DNA from: Quillaja saponaria
Lineage: Eukaryota > Streptophyta > Magnoliopsida > Fabales > Quillajaceae
Direction of reading: 5' to 3'
Assembly (NCBI GenBank): GCA_029379385.1
Contig: CM055611.1
Location: forward strand, 23,650,092-23,714,091
Length of the DNA stretch: 64,000 nucleotides
Of the stretch, positions 22,441-35,000 are shown in pieces; position 1 is the stretch's first letter, and each line of letters begins with the position of its first letter. The notes below the pieces were generated by a model that saw nothing but the letters and a program-made list of their open reading frames with translations, was not told the DNA's origin and searched no databases. A program made the translations under genes and the position numbers.

Positions 22441-23532
22441 AATATAGTTAAATAAATTTATAATTCAACTTAAAAATAGAAAAAAATTAAAAATTACAGA
22501 AAATAATTATAATTTAAAAAAATAATAATAATAATAGTCATTTCCTTTTTCTCTTTTTTAATTTTCTTTTATTACACATGTGATGAAACTCATGAGTGGT
22601 GTGTATACTTGTGCTATACACTCTCCTATACTAATAACCCATCATAATAAAGCCTAACAGCCCAATAACCTATATGAGCCCATAACCCAATTTAAATTAA
22701 CTCTAAGTGAGTTAGCCTCCCCCTTTACCCCTTGACCCATTGATTATTTTCATTGTTTGATTTCAGCCACCGCAATGAGAGACACGAGTCACAGAGCTCT
22801 CTCATCCCCTAACTCCTATCATTCTTCCATCTACATTATTTTTTCGTCTCTTTGATTCTTCTCTTCAACCTATTGCCAAAAAGCTCTCCCCTTTCCAGAT
22901 TCTAGCTCTCTTGTTAGAAATTTGAATTTTGTAACACTGAGCCTTGATGCACCAATTAAATCAATAGTTGTGATTCTCATCAAGCAATTGAAGGATTGTA
23001 AAAGCATTTGGATTTTGGATACAAGAAGTTAGGGATTTTTATCTACGAATTTGAGGCTTGCTGATGGCGTTTCCATATCTACTTGCATGTGGATAATACT
23101 AATGCTTTCTTCCTCATTGTTAAAAACTTTTTTAGATTTGGAATAATTTCTATAGATTAGTTCAAATATGATGTTGTTTTGTTGTTCAATTAATGAATTT
23201 TGTGTTATTTTTTGAAATCCAAACTATAATTTGTGAGTTGGACTATCTAGTAATTGATTTCATCTAAATTTTGTAATTTTCTAAGTAATAATCTGTATTC
23301 TTCAATTGATTTTTTCTTTTCATTTTGGGTGATTTGAGTTTGTGGAATTAACAACTGGGCAACCGACCAAAATTGAAAGATTTTACAGAGGTTGACAAAA
23401 TTGAAAAACCGATTGAATCAACCTAGTTACGACATCGTTATTTTTATGATGTAGTTTAACTTATTCTTTTTTTCCTTTATGTAATTTTTTGTTTTTACTG
23501 TTTTAAGAATTTTGATAGAATTTATTTAATTT

Positions 23533-23930
23533 TTTCAGTTTTTGATTAAAATATCATATGAGCAATAATTTTTTTTTAATTGCTAAAACACGTGTAATAG
23601 AGATCTCAGCCAATTAAAAATGCTTTGCAATTTAAGTAGACTTAATTAAAATTTGTCAATTTTTTGTTTCACATCTAAGTATCTAAGTATCGTACGTTAA
23701 GCTCATACATCAATTATTTCTCATTAATTAGAAAAATTAGAATTGACTCAATTTTTTCAATTTTTGATTGAAATATCATATGAACAATAATTTTTTTATT
23801 GTTAAAACACGTGTAATAGAGATCTCGGCCAATAAAAACACTTTACCATTTAACATTTGTCAATTTTTTGTTTCACATTAAGTATTGTACGTTAAGCTAA
23901 TACATTGATTATCTCTCATTTCCTCTAAAA
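23533..23930. repeat. Imperfect direct repeat of about 190 bases
   Basis: Copy 1 is 23533-23728 and copy 2 is 23750-23930. Both contain aaaacacgtgtaatagagatc, then tttgtcaattttttgtttcac, then gtacgttaagct. They differ by small indels. Each holds a CACGTG core. No coding potential was seen. Confidence 0.75.
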
Positions 23931-24815
23931 ATAATAATACCACCAACAAAGCACACATTATGATAATTTGAACTGTAGGATACTTCAAAATTTGAAACAA
24001 GTTAATTAAATTTAGAAAAAATAAATTACTCCCTCCCCTATATTACTTGACATCCACATACCTCTCCAGAAACTTGAAAATAAACTATAACTTAACCAAA
24101 ACTTTAAATATCCAAGAACAAAAGACATAAAAAATTCTTAGATCATATTGTTAGGAGATATATACATATAATTTTAGTATTATCAAACGAATTTCATATT
24201 ATATGATACTATTAAATTTAAAATAAGATATAAATCAAAATATCAATTAATTATTATTTTTTAAATTATGATAAAAAAATATTTTTAAAATATTATAAAT
24301 TTTAAAGAACATGAAGCTGTTCATTTAAAATTTAAAAATAGTTATTTTTAGTTATTAGTTGTATTATTATTAATTTAATTATTGTTTATGTCTTGTTTAA
24401 TTCAATAATAATATTTTATTATTAATTTAATATTTATAAAGGTTTAATTATCTTTTAATAAGAATACACTAATTTTAAACTTGAAAAGATGTTTTTGTAA
24501 AATTTAAAATAAAAAAGAGATTTGCTTAAAATCATGAAAATACAAGGGAAATTGAACTAATTTCTGCTGCTGCTGATATGATCGTCCAAATTAAAAAGTA
24601 TTGTTGTTAAAAACCAGAACATAAACTTGATAAGAACTTTAATAAGAGAAATAAGAACCTCTTAATATTTGCCTCGCTCACGTATGAGCTACCACCATTT
24701 TAACATGCACCCTCGTCACACCATAACATCCTGCTCCCACACCCAATCCACACAGATAAACAAACACAGAAACGCTTCCTCACTTCTTATCTCCGTTCCT
24801 CTCCAAACCCAATCA

Positions 24816-25286
24816 ATGTCTCTGGCAACCTCACTACTCCAATTCCCTCCATTACACACCGTCAAGCTCTCCACCCCATTCATCCATGGATCCACACCTC
24901 TCACTCTTCTATCCAAACCCTCTTCCTTTCTAACCCAACCAACCTCTTCACCTCCCTCTTTCCTCCCTCCCATCAGAGCAATGAAGTCATTGCAGGGCAG
25001 AGTTGTTTGCGCCACCAGCGACAAAACTGTGGCTGTGGAAGTGGTTCGATTGGCACCTCACCCCAAATACAAGAGGCGGGTAAGGAAGAAGAAGAAGTAC
25101 CAGGCTCATGACCCAGAAAACCAGTTCAAAGTTGGGGACATTGTGCAGCTTGAGAAGAGCAGGCCCATAAGCAAGACCAAGACTTTTCTTGCAATTTCTG
25201 TTCCAAGCAGGAATTCAAGGAAGAAGGAAACCGATGAAGCTTCAGAGGAGCTTGGGATTCCATTTGAGTCTCAGCAGCCGGCTTAG
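24816..25286 (+). CDS. RPS17: 30S ribosomal protein S17, chloroplast precursor
   Basis: Nuclear-encoded plastid uS17, an early-assembly protein of the 30S subunit that binds 16S rRNA. It is a single exon of 156 codons plus stop. The frame is open upstream to 24669, but MSLATSLLQFPPLHTVKLST starts like a plastid transit peptide, so 24816 was chosen; an upstream start would add 49 unlike residues. The transit peptide is rich in Ser, Thr and Pro to about residue 55. The S17 fold follows as MKSLQGRVVCATSDKTVAVE, HPKYKRRVRKKKKYQAHDP and FKVGDIVQLEKSRPISKTKT. A C-terminal acidic tail of about 25 residues is usual for plant homologues. Loss of the Arabidopsis orthologue is known to give pigment-deficient embryos. 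Confidence 0.95.
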   Translation: MSLATSLLQFPPLHTVKLSTPFIHGSTPLTLLSKPSSFLTQPTSSPPSFLPPIRAMKSLQGRVVCATSDKTVAVEVVRLAPHPKYKRRVRKKKKYQAHDPENQFKVGDIVQLEKSRPISKTKTFLAISVPSRNSRKKETDEASEELGIPFESQQPA

Positions 25287-26887
25287 AGTGAGATCAATTA
25301 TCTGTTAAATTTGTGCTTGTAATAGTTTCATTGCTTACTTTCTATGGAAATGTTCCATATTTGCTTTTATATGATTTGTATGATGGAATGATATGAAATT
25401 GTGGAATTGCGTTAGTGCTTGATAATGGTTATCGAATAATGTTTGGGAGATTTGCGAATATTTTTCTTTGAATAGTGGGGAATTATAGTTAAGAGCGTTT
25501 TGTGATAATGCTTGGACGATTTGAAAGGTAAAATTCAGTGTGATAAAAGTGTGGAAATATTTGTTGTGTGGATGTATCTATTAGTTTCTTTTTAGCATGT
25601 TTCATTTATCTTGTACATATGGAAAGAAAGTGAGATGTTCATGTATTTGGAATGGTTAATCTGGCAGGGTAAAGTTCTACTTTTGTCTGATATGGTGCTA
25701 CATGAAAGAGGTTTTGTTGCATATACACGATAACTTCTGCGATTATTGTGTTCTTAGCAGATGTTTGATGAAATGTTGGAGGTTGTTGATAAGTGACGAA
25801 CTCTCACAATCAATATAGTATGATCCATGTGGGTTATGTTTGCAAATCTCAAGGCATTTCATTTGTGTGCATGTCCCTGTTTTTTCTTATTGGTGATTAG
25901 GAAACATGCAAACTTAGTGGTCTAGAATTCATGGCAATCTTCACATCCTTAATGGGGAAAGAAGAACAATTGGACAAAAGTGTTTTTTATTGGTTTAGTA
26001 AGCGTGTTAGGGGGAGGGGATTGGGAAAGATAAAATCACGTGTTAGTAAGTTTTGCAGATCCTTGTAAGTCATTATATAAGGCATGGTGGGAGTATAAAT
26101 AGTATGTGTTTTAGATTTGTCTGATGGTTTCCTTGTAGAGAAGCTTCATTCTGATGGAGAACAGTTGAACAACCATCTTGATGCTGGACTCTTTTACTTT
26201 CAGTGTATTATTGACTTACTTCTATCCCATCTTTGAATCCTCATTGCTGTTGACAGCTGACATTGTGCATCTTCGCGATACTGCATGATGTGCTTAAAGT
26301 TGTTAGTTAAATTGTTCAAATTCAGGTCTGCTTCAACAGGACATTATCATTATTTAATATTGTAATGCTGCTAATTGAGCACATCCTAATATTGTAATGC
26401 TGCTAATTAAGCACATCCTGTGTTCTTCTCTGTCCAAGAGTAAATTTGGTTTACATAGCTGGAAGAGCATTGCACATAATTCGTCAAAAGATAATAAACT
26501 TCTGCTAGGTTAGAATATTGATCTAGAAGCCGCCCTGTGTGTAGAAAATAACATTTTAGTGTCAACTTTCTTAGCCAGCAATTCAATAGAAGAGTCATCA
26601 GAACAATCATTATATGGCATCATTAAAATTCTCTACATCAAATGAAAAACCTCACTTAAACTTGAGTCTAAATCAACTGTTTCTCTGGAATGCCAGATAT
26701 AAATATACATTTAGTGCAAGCCCTTCTTTCTAATAGAATAACAAATGAAAACAAGCCAATACTTAGGGGAAAACAAAGAAGCTAATTTTGCTAAACTGGA
26801 CACTGACAGTAAGAAAAATTAGAAATATAAACCTATGAATTTTACAGTTGATTAGTGTCTATCTAACTATCTTTCAGTTGCAGTGAT
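25287..26887. other. 3' flanks of convergent RPS17 and GL2
   Basis: Contains the RPS17 3' UTR at its left end and presumably the GL2 3' UTR at its right end. In between there is T-rich sequence and a short duplicated phrase (cacatcctaatattgtaatg at about 26380, echoed at 26340-26415). No gene was seen. Confidence 0.5.
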
Positions 26888-29800
26888 TTAACCATCCTCA
26901 CATTGCAAGCTTGTCTTGATATTTTTCAGTGTACAAGATATAAGTGTGTTAACTGATTCCACACACTCCATGGTCAGCTTTGCTGTAGGGGATGTATTAG
27001 TTAGAATCTGGAATGCCATTGTAAACAAAGACCCTCCTTCAGTGCTCCTTTCTTCCTGCCGTGAAGTAATCACTAGAGGCCTTGACTCGATTCCATCTGG
27101 AAGAATTGAGAATCCTGAAGGCAATATAGCAGTATTACCTGAATCACATCCTGTCGTTACAGACTGCATACCAGTAATGTCCACAGGAGCATAGACTACC
27201 ATGGACTCATAAGCATTTGTGCAGCTATCTTGCAGTATCCACGTACTGTTTTCTTTCGATTTCATTGTCTACAAAATTATAAATCCAAATTAAATTAGAA
27301 GCAAATCCTGATTTTGCAAGCAAGGTGAGCTTAGAGTCACTCCCTCCTTCCCTGCTGAGCAAATAGAACTTACTTGGATACTGACTGCATTGCCTCGATC
27401 TTTTCCTTTGGCCAAGCTTGCAATGGATTGTACTGGTCCTCCACTTGACATAATATCCCACTAAGATTTGAACAATGACAATTGTCAACATAAACCCTGA
27501 TTATATTACATTAGTCATCTTATTTACAGAAGTATTATCGATTATGCAATGCAAGCAATGCAGGCATACCTCATGTCGGCGAGCTTCATCTCTCAAGTAA
27601 TCAAATAAAACATGGGGAGAGACAGGCAACCATACAGAAGAAACCGCACACAATATCACCCCTAGAGGTTCTCCAGGGTCGTTCAAGTTCTTCCTAGAAC
27701 TGACCCTTATGTCTTCCCCTGTTTTACTTGTGACCTTGGTCCATGTGTTAAAGCTTGAAGCACCAATTGCACGACAGAAACTCCATGTCATTCTTTGTGC
27801 TAACTTCAAAATGCTTTTCCTCCCAGCCAATGTGCCAACACCTAGCATACAGCAAGAAGTCTGGTCAGACTTCTTCATTGAACTCTTCAACAACTTACAT
27901 AAAACTGTTAGTTCAGGCTCACCAGTTGAATCCTTCATGGGCACATTAGTTGCCATAAAGAATACTATACGTTCACACTGGAGTTGCAGTGTTGCCATCC
28001 AGTGCCTTGCACCAAAGGCTAGACCATTGTTGACAATGGTGCGATATGTTGTGTGAACCATGCTTTTCTGGCATTCCAAGTGCTCTACCCAGGTCACCTG
28101 AAACCAATCACACAATCATATATACACTCTAATTGTTTTCACATCTGCATTTTCTTACATATTTTCGAGTTGTGTTTCCATCCCCTGACCATGCTCACCA
28201 TCAAACATATTGTTCAATCAGATAACTTTTGTTATATTTGAAACTGCATAAAAAGTGCGATTCATGGTAATTTCATCAAAAACAAAATTATGGGTTATTA
28301 TATCTTCTATGCGAAAAACTACACAAGAATTCTCAGTTTCATTTGACACCAAACAAGGTTTAACTCTTTTTCTCTTTAAATTCAGGATGACTTACATTAT
28401 TCTCTTCCAGAAAACAAAAAAACAAGAACAAAAATTTTGAAACGTTTTTCAGAGTTTCATACTGTACCAACGTCCCTCCTATACCAATTGCCAACATGCA
28501 GAACAGGACTATAGCACTGATAGCTAATTACCTTACAATGCCCATTTGACTTATCCTCAATAATGCACCCAGATGGGCGTTTTCTGCATTTCACGAGGGA
28601 TGCATCGATGTTGTCTTCAACTTTGTCAATGGAAACATCAACAATTGCCCACTGCTCCGCATTCAATTGCTTGCAGTACCTTACAAAATATACTTCTCTA
28701 GTGGGCACCATTGGTGTCAGCATTTGCAGCTCAGCAAACATCTACAACCAATTTGAAAAACAAAAAAGAGTTAGAAATTCAGGCAAGTCTAAATTTTATT
28801 GCCTTTTTCAAGTAGTGACTCTTTTCTATAAAGTATTCAGACCCTATACTGACAATATGTTATGTATTTTGTTAGTCCAGGATCTAGCGTGGCGTGCCTG
28901 TGAAGTGTGAACATTTTGTTCTCTAGTTTCTACCACCTCTGTTCAGCCATATGTGTGTATTTTTACAAGATAAGCAGAGGCCTAGGGTTTTGTATATATT
29001 ATTTGAGAAGGCAAACTTTCCTTATAAAGGAAAATAAGAAAAGAAAATAATATTATTCCATTGGGATATATATGGACATGATGAAAGCAACTTAGAGGAA
29101 AGTGTGTTAAAGAGATAGAAAATGGTATTATCTCTCTTTTCTATATATTCTTTTAAGCTTTTTGTGCCCTTTTCAATCCTTTAAGAGATTCAAATGGAGG
29201 CACTGATTAAAGGCACTTCCACTTCTATTCCAAATACTGGGCTACTATTTTATTCTGATATAAACTGTGGGAAGGTATAGAAGTATAACTTGTCCTATAC
29301 ATACAGCTAAAAACTAATGTAGAAACTTGCAAAACCTTTAACTGGGGTTTTCTAATTAATGCAGAAAAAGATAATTCTAAAAACAAAAAGAAAAAGTTCC
29401 TCTTTTTTTTTCTCAAGATTGGACCACATGAAAAAAATAAAATTGGAAAGCCAATAAAACCAATACCCAATAAGCAGATATAAAATATAGCAGAAACATA
29501 GTTTTTCTCTTACCAGTTGTACTGCACCATTTCTATTAGCACCTTCACCATTGCAGATAATATCAACAGTTGCTGCCTTTGAAATCAAACATGGAAACAT
29601 TTCCTTCCATTGATTCTACAAAATAAAATGCGAGGGCATATTAAATTATTAGAACAAATTTCTATTCTTTAGAATGATAATCAAAGCTATAGCTGCTTCA
29701 ATTACCACGTCCAAGAAACTTTGAACAAGCCGTGGGAGATCCACAAAAACAACCCCACTATCTCTTGAGACTTCAATTGATGATCTCTTTGGCTTTGCAT

Positions 29801-31868
29801 TGCCTTGAAATTTCAACAGAAAAATCTTTCATGTACTCATCATAATTAAGAATTTCACGACCAGTCTCAACGCTGCGAATCCATAATGGATCGCCTGCAG
29901 TGGCCATTTTTATGAGCTCCTCCATTGCTTGGTGTACTATTTCCATTATCCTTGATTTTTCAAGTCCAAAAATTCCAGTGTAAAAATCCAAAGAGCTTCT
30001 GTTCTCTTGGTCATTGCCGGTAGAGCAAGAAGGCGATGCTGTCCCAGCTGGGTACTTACCTATAGCTGCTCTAAGTTTCTCTACCTGCACAATTATACAA
30101 AAATAACAAGCAATTTAGAATGTAAATTCTTCTTCCATGTACATCTGTCAAGTTTTTATTTTACAAACCTCAGCTTTGAGTTTGGCATTTTCAATACGAA
30201 GTTGTTGTTCCTCAGTGGTCATGGATGCTTCTCTACTAGTAGTGGCAGTGCCACAGTTGGGGCAACAAGCTTTGTTTATGGCCTCCCTCATGGCTTTATT
30301 TTCGTCCCGGATTCTCTCCATTTCTGTTTTCAACAAAGAATTTTCATGTCGCTCCTGTATAGCCTGCAAAAGCAATATTTACTCCATTAATTTCATGTAT
30401 TTGAATGCTGAAATTGAGTGTCAAAATTGATTGGTAACCTTGATCTGGGTTCGACGATTTTGAAACCAAAACTTGACTTGTCTAGGAGCAAGTCCTAATT
30501 GTTTGCTAAGTTGTTGCCTCTGCTTTTCATCTGGATGTGGTGACTCTTTGAATAGCCTGCAAATCAATATACATTCTGTACTTGAGCAAGCTAGCTGCTG
30601 CCATTGTTATTGATCATAATAAAGCTTCATGTTCTTGAACATAATTAATGTTACTACAACAATTACTTACATTTTGATTTACACCCATTAATTAATATAT
30701 AGTTTTTATAAATAAAAAAACAGAAAATAAAAGGGAAACTAAAACTATATTATATTACTAATTTATATAAACAACTACACGTACGAGCATGTAAAACAAG
30801 TAAAGGAATATTAGTTGAAAAGTTTAAATAAGCTTTCACTTTTAAAATCAATCTTCTTTTGTAAGCATACTGCAAAATTTTCATAAACCTTTGTTAATTA
30901 GTAGTACGTTGTACATGATATAAACTATAAAAGTATACATAATACATCCCCACAGCTACATAATGTTGGTATGCAATACAAACAACTTTTCCAAAAGCCT
31001 ATCTTCCTTGACATAAATACAACTCAAGATTAATGACCACAAGGCAAAATACATGTGCGCACATTAAATATGAATAACAAAACATTACATTTTATATATA
31101 TTTTTTTCTTTTCAGAATACAAGAAACACAAAACAGTAGTTGTAGCTCGCTAAGAATACCTAGGATCCCTTGAGAATAAAATTGAAAGATAAAATCACTG
31201 CAGTGATGATTGAGATTTAATTCATGACTGATTAAAATTGAAATAGAATAAAACTAATAAGTTAATTGTTGGGTCGGCCTCAAGTTACTAAGGCATAAAT
31301 TATGTCCACACATATACATATACATACACATACAGATATATGTATATGAATACATGCATACATAGAAATGAGAAAGAAAGTATATACATACGCTTCCATT
31401 TCTCTAATTTGCTCAGCAGTATGTCTATGATATTTCTTCCTCTTTTTCTTTTTATTCTTGTCTCCATCACCATCACCATCATCATCATCATCATGCTCAC
31501 CTTCACCTTCACCTTCAAAATCATCATCTGATCTCGATCTCACGGGACCTGAGTTCTCACTACTAATCTCCACCGTATCTTCTCGCCTTCCACCGCTTCC
31601 TTCATCCCCTTCTTCCACCTCCATGTTGGCAGCCTCAGCCGCCGCCGCCGCCTCAGCATGGCGAAAAATTCCTGCCTATATAGTATTCAACACAAATAGA
31701 ACAATATAATCAACCAAAAACACAAAAAATAGAGATAATCCTAAAACAATCAATACATGAGACAGTTGTATTAGTACAACTTACAAGGCTAAGGGATAGA
31801 GCCGGGGAGGCAAAGAAGTCTTTGGTGTGAGAAGTGGGTGGCGGATTATTCGACATGTCCACGCCCAT
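26888..31868 (-). CDS. GL2: GLABRA2-type HD-ZIP IV transcription factor, apparent one-base frameshift in exon 5
   Basis: Nuclear homeodomain-START factor controlling trichome, root-hair and seed-coat epidermal fate. Exons: 31868-31785, 31675-31392, 30556-30439, 30363-30169, 30084-29706, 29615-29514, 28741-28532, 28097-27923, 27841-27570, 27460-27374 and 27268-26888. The start MGVDMSNN...[14 protein letters not shown] is GL2-specific. Then come an Ala run, [13 protein letters not shown], an Asp/Glu/Gly-rich stretch, the homeodomain (about residues 105-164, ending [13 protein letters not shown]), a leucine zipper with a CPNC motif, the START domain, and a C-terminal domain with [20 protein letters not shown] and [11 protein letters not shown]. 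All junctions fit except exon 5, which is 379 bases between two phase-0 junctions. The frame slips after NYDEYMKDF near 29812-29826 and resumes at [13 protein letters not shown]. Without the extra base the protein is 761 residues. As written it ends at 29773 without START. It is either a mutant allele or a sequence error. Confidence 0.92.
27842..27922 (-). other. 81-base intron of GL2 with no stop and length divisible by three
   Basis: The intron between exons 8 and 9 is bounded by CTG|GTGAGC and CTAG|GTGTTGG. It is the shortest intron of the gene, is a multiple of three and has no in-frame stop, so retention would add 27 residues between KDSTG and VGTLAGRKS. Confidence 0.8.
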
Positions 31869-31980
31869 TGGCAAAGTGTACGTTTGGTGTTGTGTGATTG
31901 ATGGTGAGAAATATATGGGTATGTTTTAAGGAGCAAGAATGGTGAGAGTGGGATGCAGGTGAAGGTGTGTTTGTGTCATT

Positions 31981-32003
31981 GTGTGTGTGTGTGTAGAGAG
32001 AGA

Positions 32004-32037
<34 letters not shown>
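31981..32037. repeat. GT/GA compound microsatellite upstream of GL2
   Basis: A GT run followed by a GA run (CT on the GL2 strand) 113-170 bases upstream of the GL2 start codon, probably in its 5' UTR or core promoter. Such CT tracts are common in plant leaders and are length-polymorphic. Confidence 0.85.
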
Positions 32038-32041
<4 letters not shown>

Positions 32042-35000
32042 TAGGGACTGGTTGATTTAAGGATATAAAAACAAAAATGAAGTTAAGTCATTGAGAGGGT
32101 TTTGTGGTTTATTTATTTTTGTTTTATTAATTTTCGTGTTGTGAGGTATAGTAAGAGTAGTACTAGGAGTAGTTGGTACTGATAGGGTTGACTGTTAGAT
32201 ACTGTTGTTTCTGGGTGGAAATGTGAAAGACTCTCCCAACGAACGTTAAGCCGTTGAATTTATTAGCTCCCAACGGTTTTTCGAGGTTTCAATTAACGGC
32301 TATATATATAGCAATAGTTAGCTTCAGTTTTGTGGCTCAAGAAGCTTAATAATTAAGACAAAACTGCCAAACATATCTATAGGCTGTGAAATTTAATGAG
32401 AAATAAATCATTAAGGTTATAACACATAAATCACCATATTTTTAGACGATTTACTTTAAAAAAATTAGCACAAAGTTTTTGCTTGGAATCCTTTATTTCT
32501 ATATCAGCTTGCTTTTGCTTTCAAGTTGAAGGCTGCTTTTGTGGGTCAATAATAGTCACTAGATACTGCATAAATGAGGGCTCTTCAATATTGATTTAAA
32601 TAATTTTCACCTAATGGTCTAAACGTCTAGCAAATGCATATATTGATTTGAATTCCATGAAATGTTAAAAAATTGCAGCATTTAGAACTTAATTTAAACT
32701 TAAGATCTCTCTTCAACCACCAAAAAGCAAGTAATAAAAATATATTAATGTAGGGTTTAAAGGTTGTACAATAGGAGGAAGCTTGAGCCGAGCCATTTAG
32801 AATACGATGAAGCTTGCCTAGAATAAAGGTTGGTACCATTTATTGGTCCAAATTCGAAAGAGACATTGTTTTAGGTGAATGAGTGACTTTGAGAGCTTTG
32901 TCTGCAATTGATTTATTAATATTTAATTAATTATTGTATCTCATCGTGTCTTTATATCATTTAAAGGGTTGAAAAAAGTGAGTCTAATTAATGTATTTGA
33001 ATCCAAGATGTTCTAAGTTATAGTCCAATTCTTAATCCTATTTGCTAAGACTTTAGGGAAATTAACATATTATATTCCATGTCACTAGCACAAATCTTAG
33101 AGTACACCTTATGCTACAAAATGCAGATATGGGAACCTATAAAATTTTTATAATAATATGCCATGAGAGAATACATAAGTTGTTATTTACATTTTTTAGA
33201 GTTTGTGTAATTCTTGAGTTAGAAAAAACAAAAACAAAATTTCAAGATCATGTAATTTCAATACTAGAGTCTAGGGCAGTTGGTGAAATGCTAAAGATAA
33301 TTAAAGTTTTGGTACCATATGGATTATGATTAAGCTTATCTGCAATTCAAATAATCTAAACCACAGTTTCTCTTTGTCTCATACTCTCATTTTTAATACC
33401 ATTTGGTGGTTGGGACTGGTAGACAATATGAAGTAAAGCAATCACATGTTAGATTAGAAACCTAACAGAAAACATCATTTATTGAGTAGAGGTTACCTTT
33501 ACACTTCTCTTTCTACTTTATCTTTCATTCACCTTACAAATCCTTCACCTTTTCTGTTCATCCATTAAGGAAAGCAAAAGGAGAAATTCCAAAAAAAACT
33601 ACAAGAAAGAGGTATCTTGCTTTCTTTGTTTTCAAGTCTCTTTAGGTTTCTTGTAAAATAAGTTTTGTGTCATTAGGATATAATGAAGAAATGGTGAAGG
33701 AAATATGGGGTAAATTTGATTAAGCTGATCCAAGGGTTAAAAAAACAAAACAAGCAGAGATGAACAAAAGTACCTCTTTTTTGGTATTGAGAGTCAGAGA
33801 ATTTTAAAGGCATCCACTAAAAGGATATCAATAAAAGTTATGGGGAAATGCAAATTTTAAAAATATTGAAATAAAAAAAAAGAAACATACTTTCGCAATA
33901 CTGGTCTTCATAGAAAGTTCAAAAAGTGCAAAAGACATGTAGGTAAAAGCCATGTCAGAGAATTGAATTCTAATCTGCCTCAGCAGAAAACACCACTAAA
34001 GTAAAAAAACAGATGAATGCAATTGATGAAAGCATAATATCTAAGCAACCACTTCAATGCTCTACTTGGTCATTCATCTATATTTCAAATCACAGACTAC
34101 TTAAATGCTGTTCTCCTCATGTTGATAGTGAAACAACTGTGCTCTGTAAATAAAAAAGAATGAATTTCACAAACTGAAAGCATGGCACCAGAACATGACA
34201 CGGATGTAGCAGAATTACAACTTTATCAGCAGAAACAGCTCATATATTTTAAACAGATCATAAGCAAAACAGAGAGATCAGACAAGCTGAGAGTCCACCA
34301 GCAATGTGAATAGCACTTCCCTATTGACATCAAGATCAATTAAAACAGATAAACTTGATAATTGGTCTTGAAAACCTATAAACCAGAAAACAGAATCCAT
34401 TTCCCTCTTCTCTGGTCCAATACTTTCTAGGATGTTAAAAGCATTATGCATCACATGAAAACGGTTGGTACTCTAAGAAAACATACAAGAGTATATTCCA
34501 AAATTGCAATTTTAGATTTACTACAACAATACATCACTGAATTAGATTTTTCTAAGATTAAGCTAAATTATAATATCAACACAGCACGTAATTCATTAAG
34601 AATATCAGAATTTAGCTACCGCCTATTGTTACAATGGGTATCGAGTCAAATAAGGATGCATGATAGTCTGTTTTAGAACATTAAAATAAAGACAGTAAAA
34701 TCATATATTATACTGTTCAAACTTCTCAGCCAGGCTCGAGAGACAGTTAGCTGTTGAATAGTAGATGAAATGGAGGTTGTCAGGAGTGACTGAAAAGCTA
34801 CCTCCAAATGACACAGTTGAAACTTAAAAATTATATTGAAATGAAAAAAATGTTAAAGGAAAATTCTGGAGTAAATTGCCCTCGAGTGACTTGATGAGTA
34901 TCTTTACAATTATATGGCACTTATTCATGAATGCCCTTTGCTCACATTTAATGTCCCTCCTCAGTACTTTACATGAGACGTGACTTCATAATGTACTTTG

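Larger units (their letters stand above)
21368..24815. other. Long AT-rich, repeat-bearing spacer
   Basis: About 3.4 kb with no recognisable gene. It holds repeat-like segments listed separately, and a slightly GC-richer stretch at 22620-23060 without a credible frame. Immediately before RPS17 the sequence becomes richer in C, as expected for a 5' UTR. Confidence 0.55.

Noticed and set aside
21368..24815. An intact retrotransposon or DNA transposon in the long spacer
   Set aside because: No reverse transcriptase, integrase or transposase frame and no paired long terminal repeats were found; only short repeat-like fragments.
24716..25024. Open frame of 102 codons antisense to RPS17
   Set aside because: It is a shadow of the Ser/Pro-rich transit peptide and S17 coding sequence; the translation is Gly/Val-rich with no known domain.
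27709..28056. 115-codon plus-strand frame opposite GL2 exons 8-9
   Set aside because: It crosses a well-supported GL2 intron on the other strand and has no homology; treated as a shadow.
31458..31709. Ser/Pro-rich plus-strand frame opposite GL2 exon 2
   Set aside because: It is antisense to the Asp/Glu-rich stretch of GL2, and low complexity explains it.
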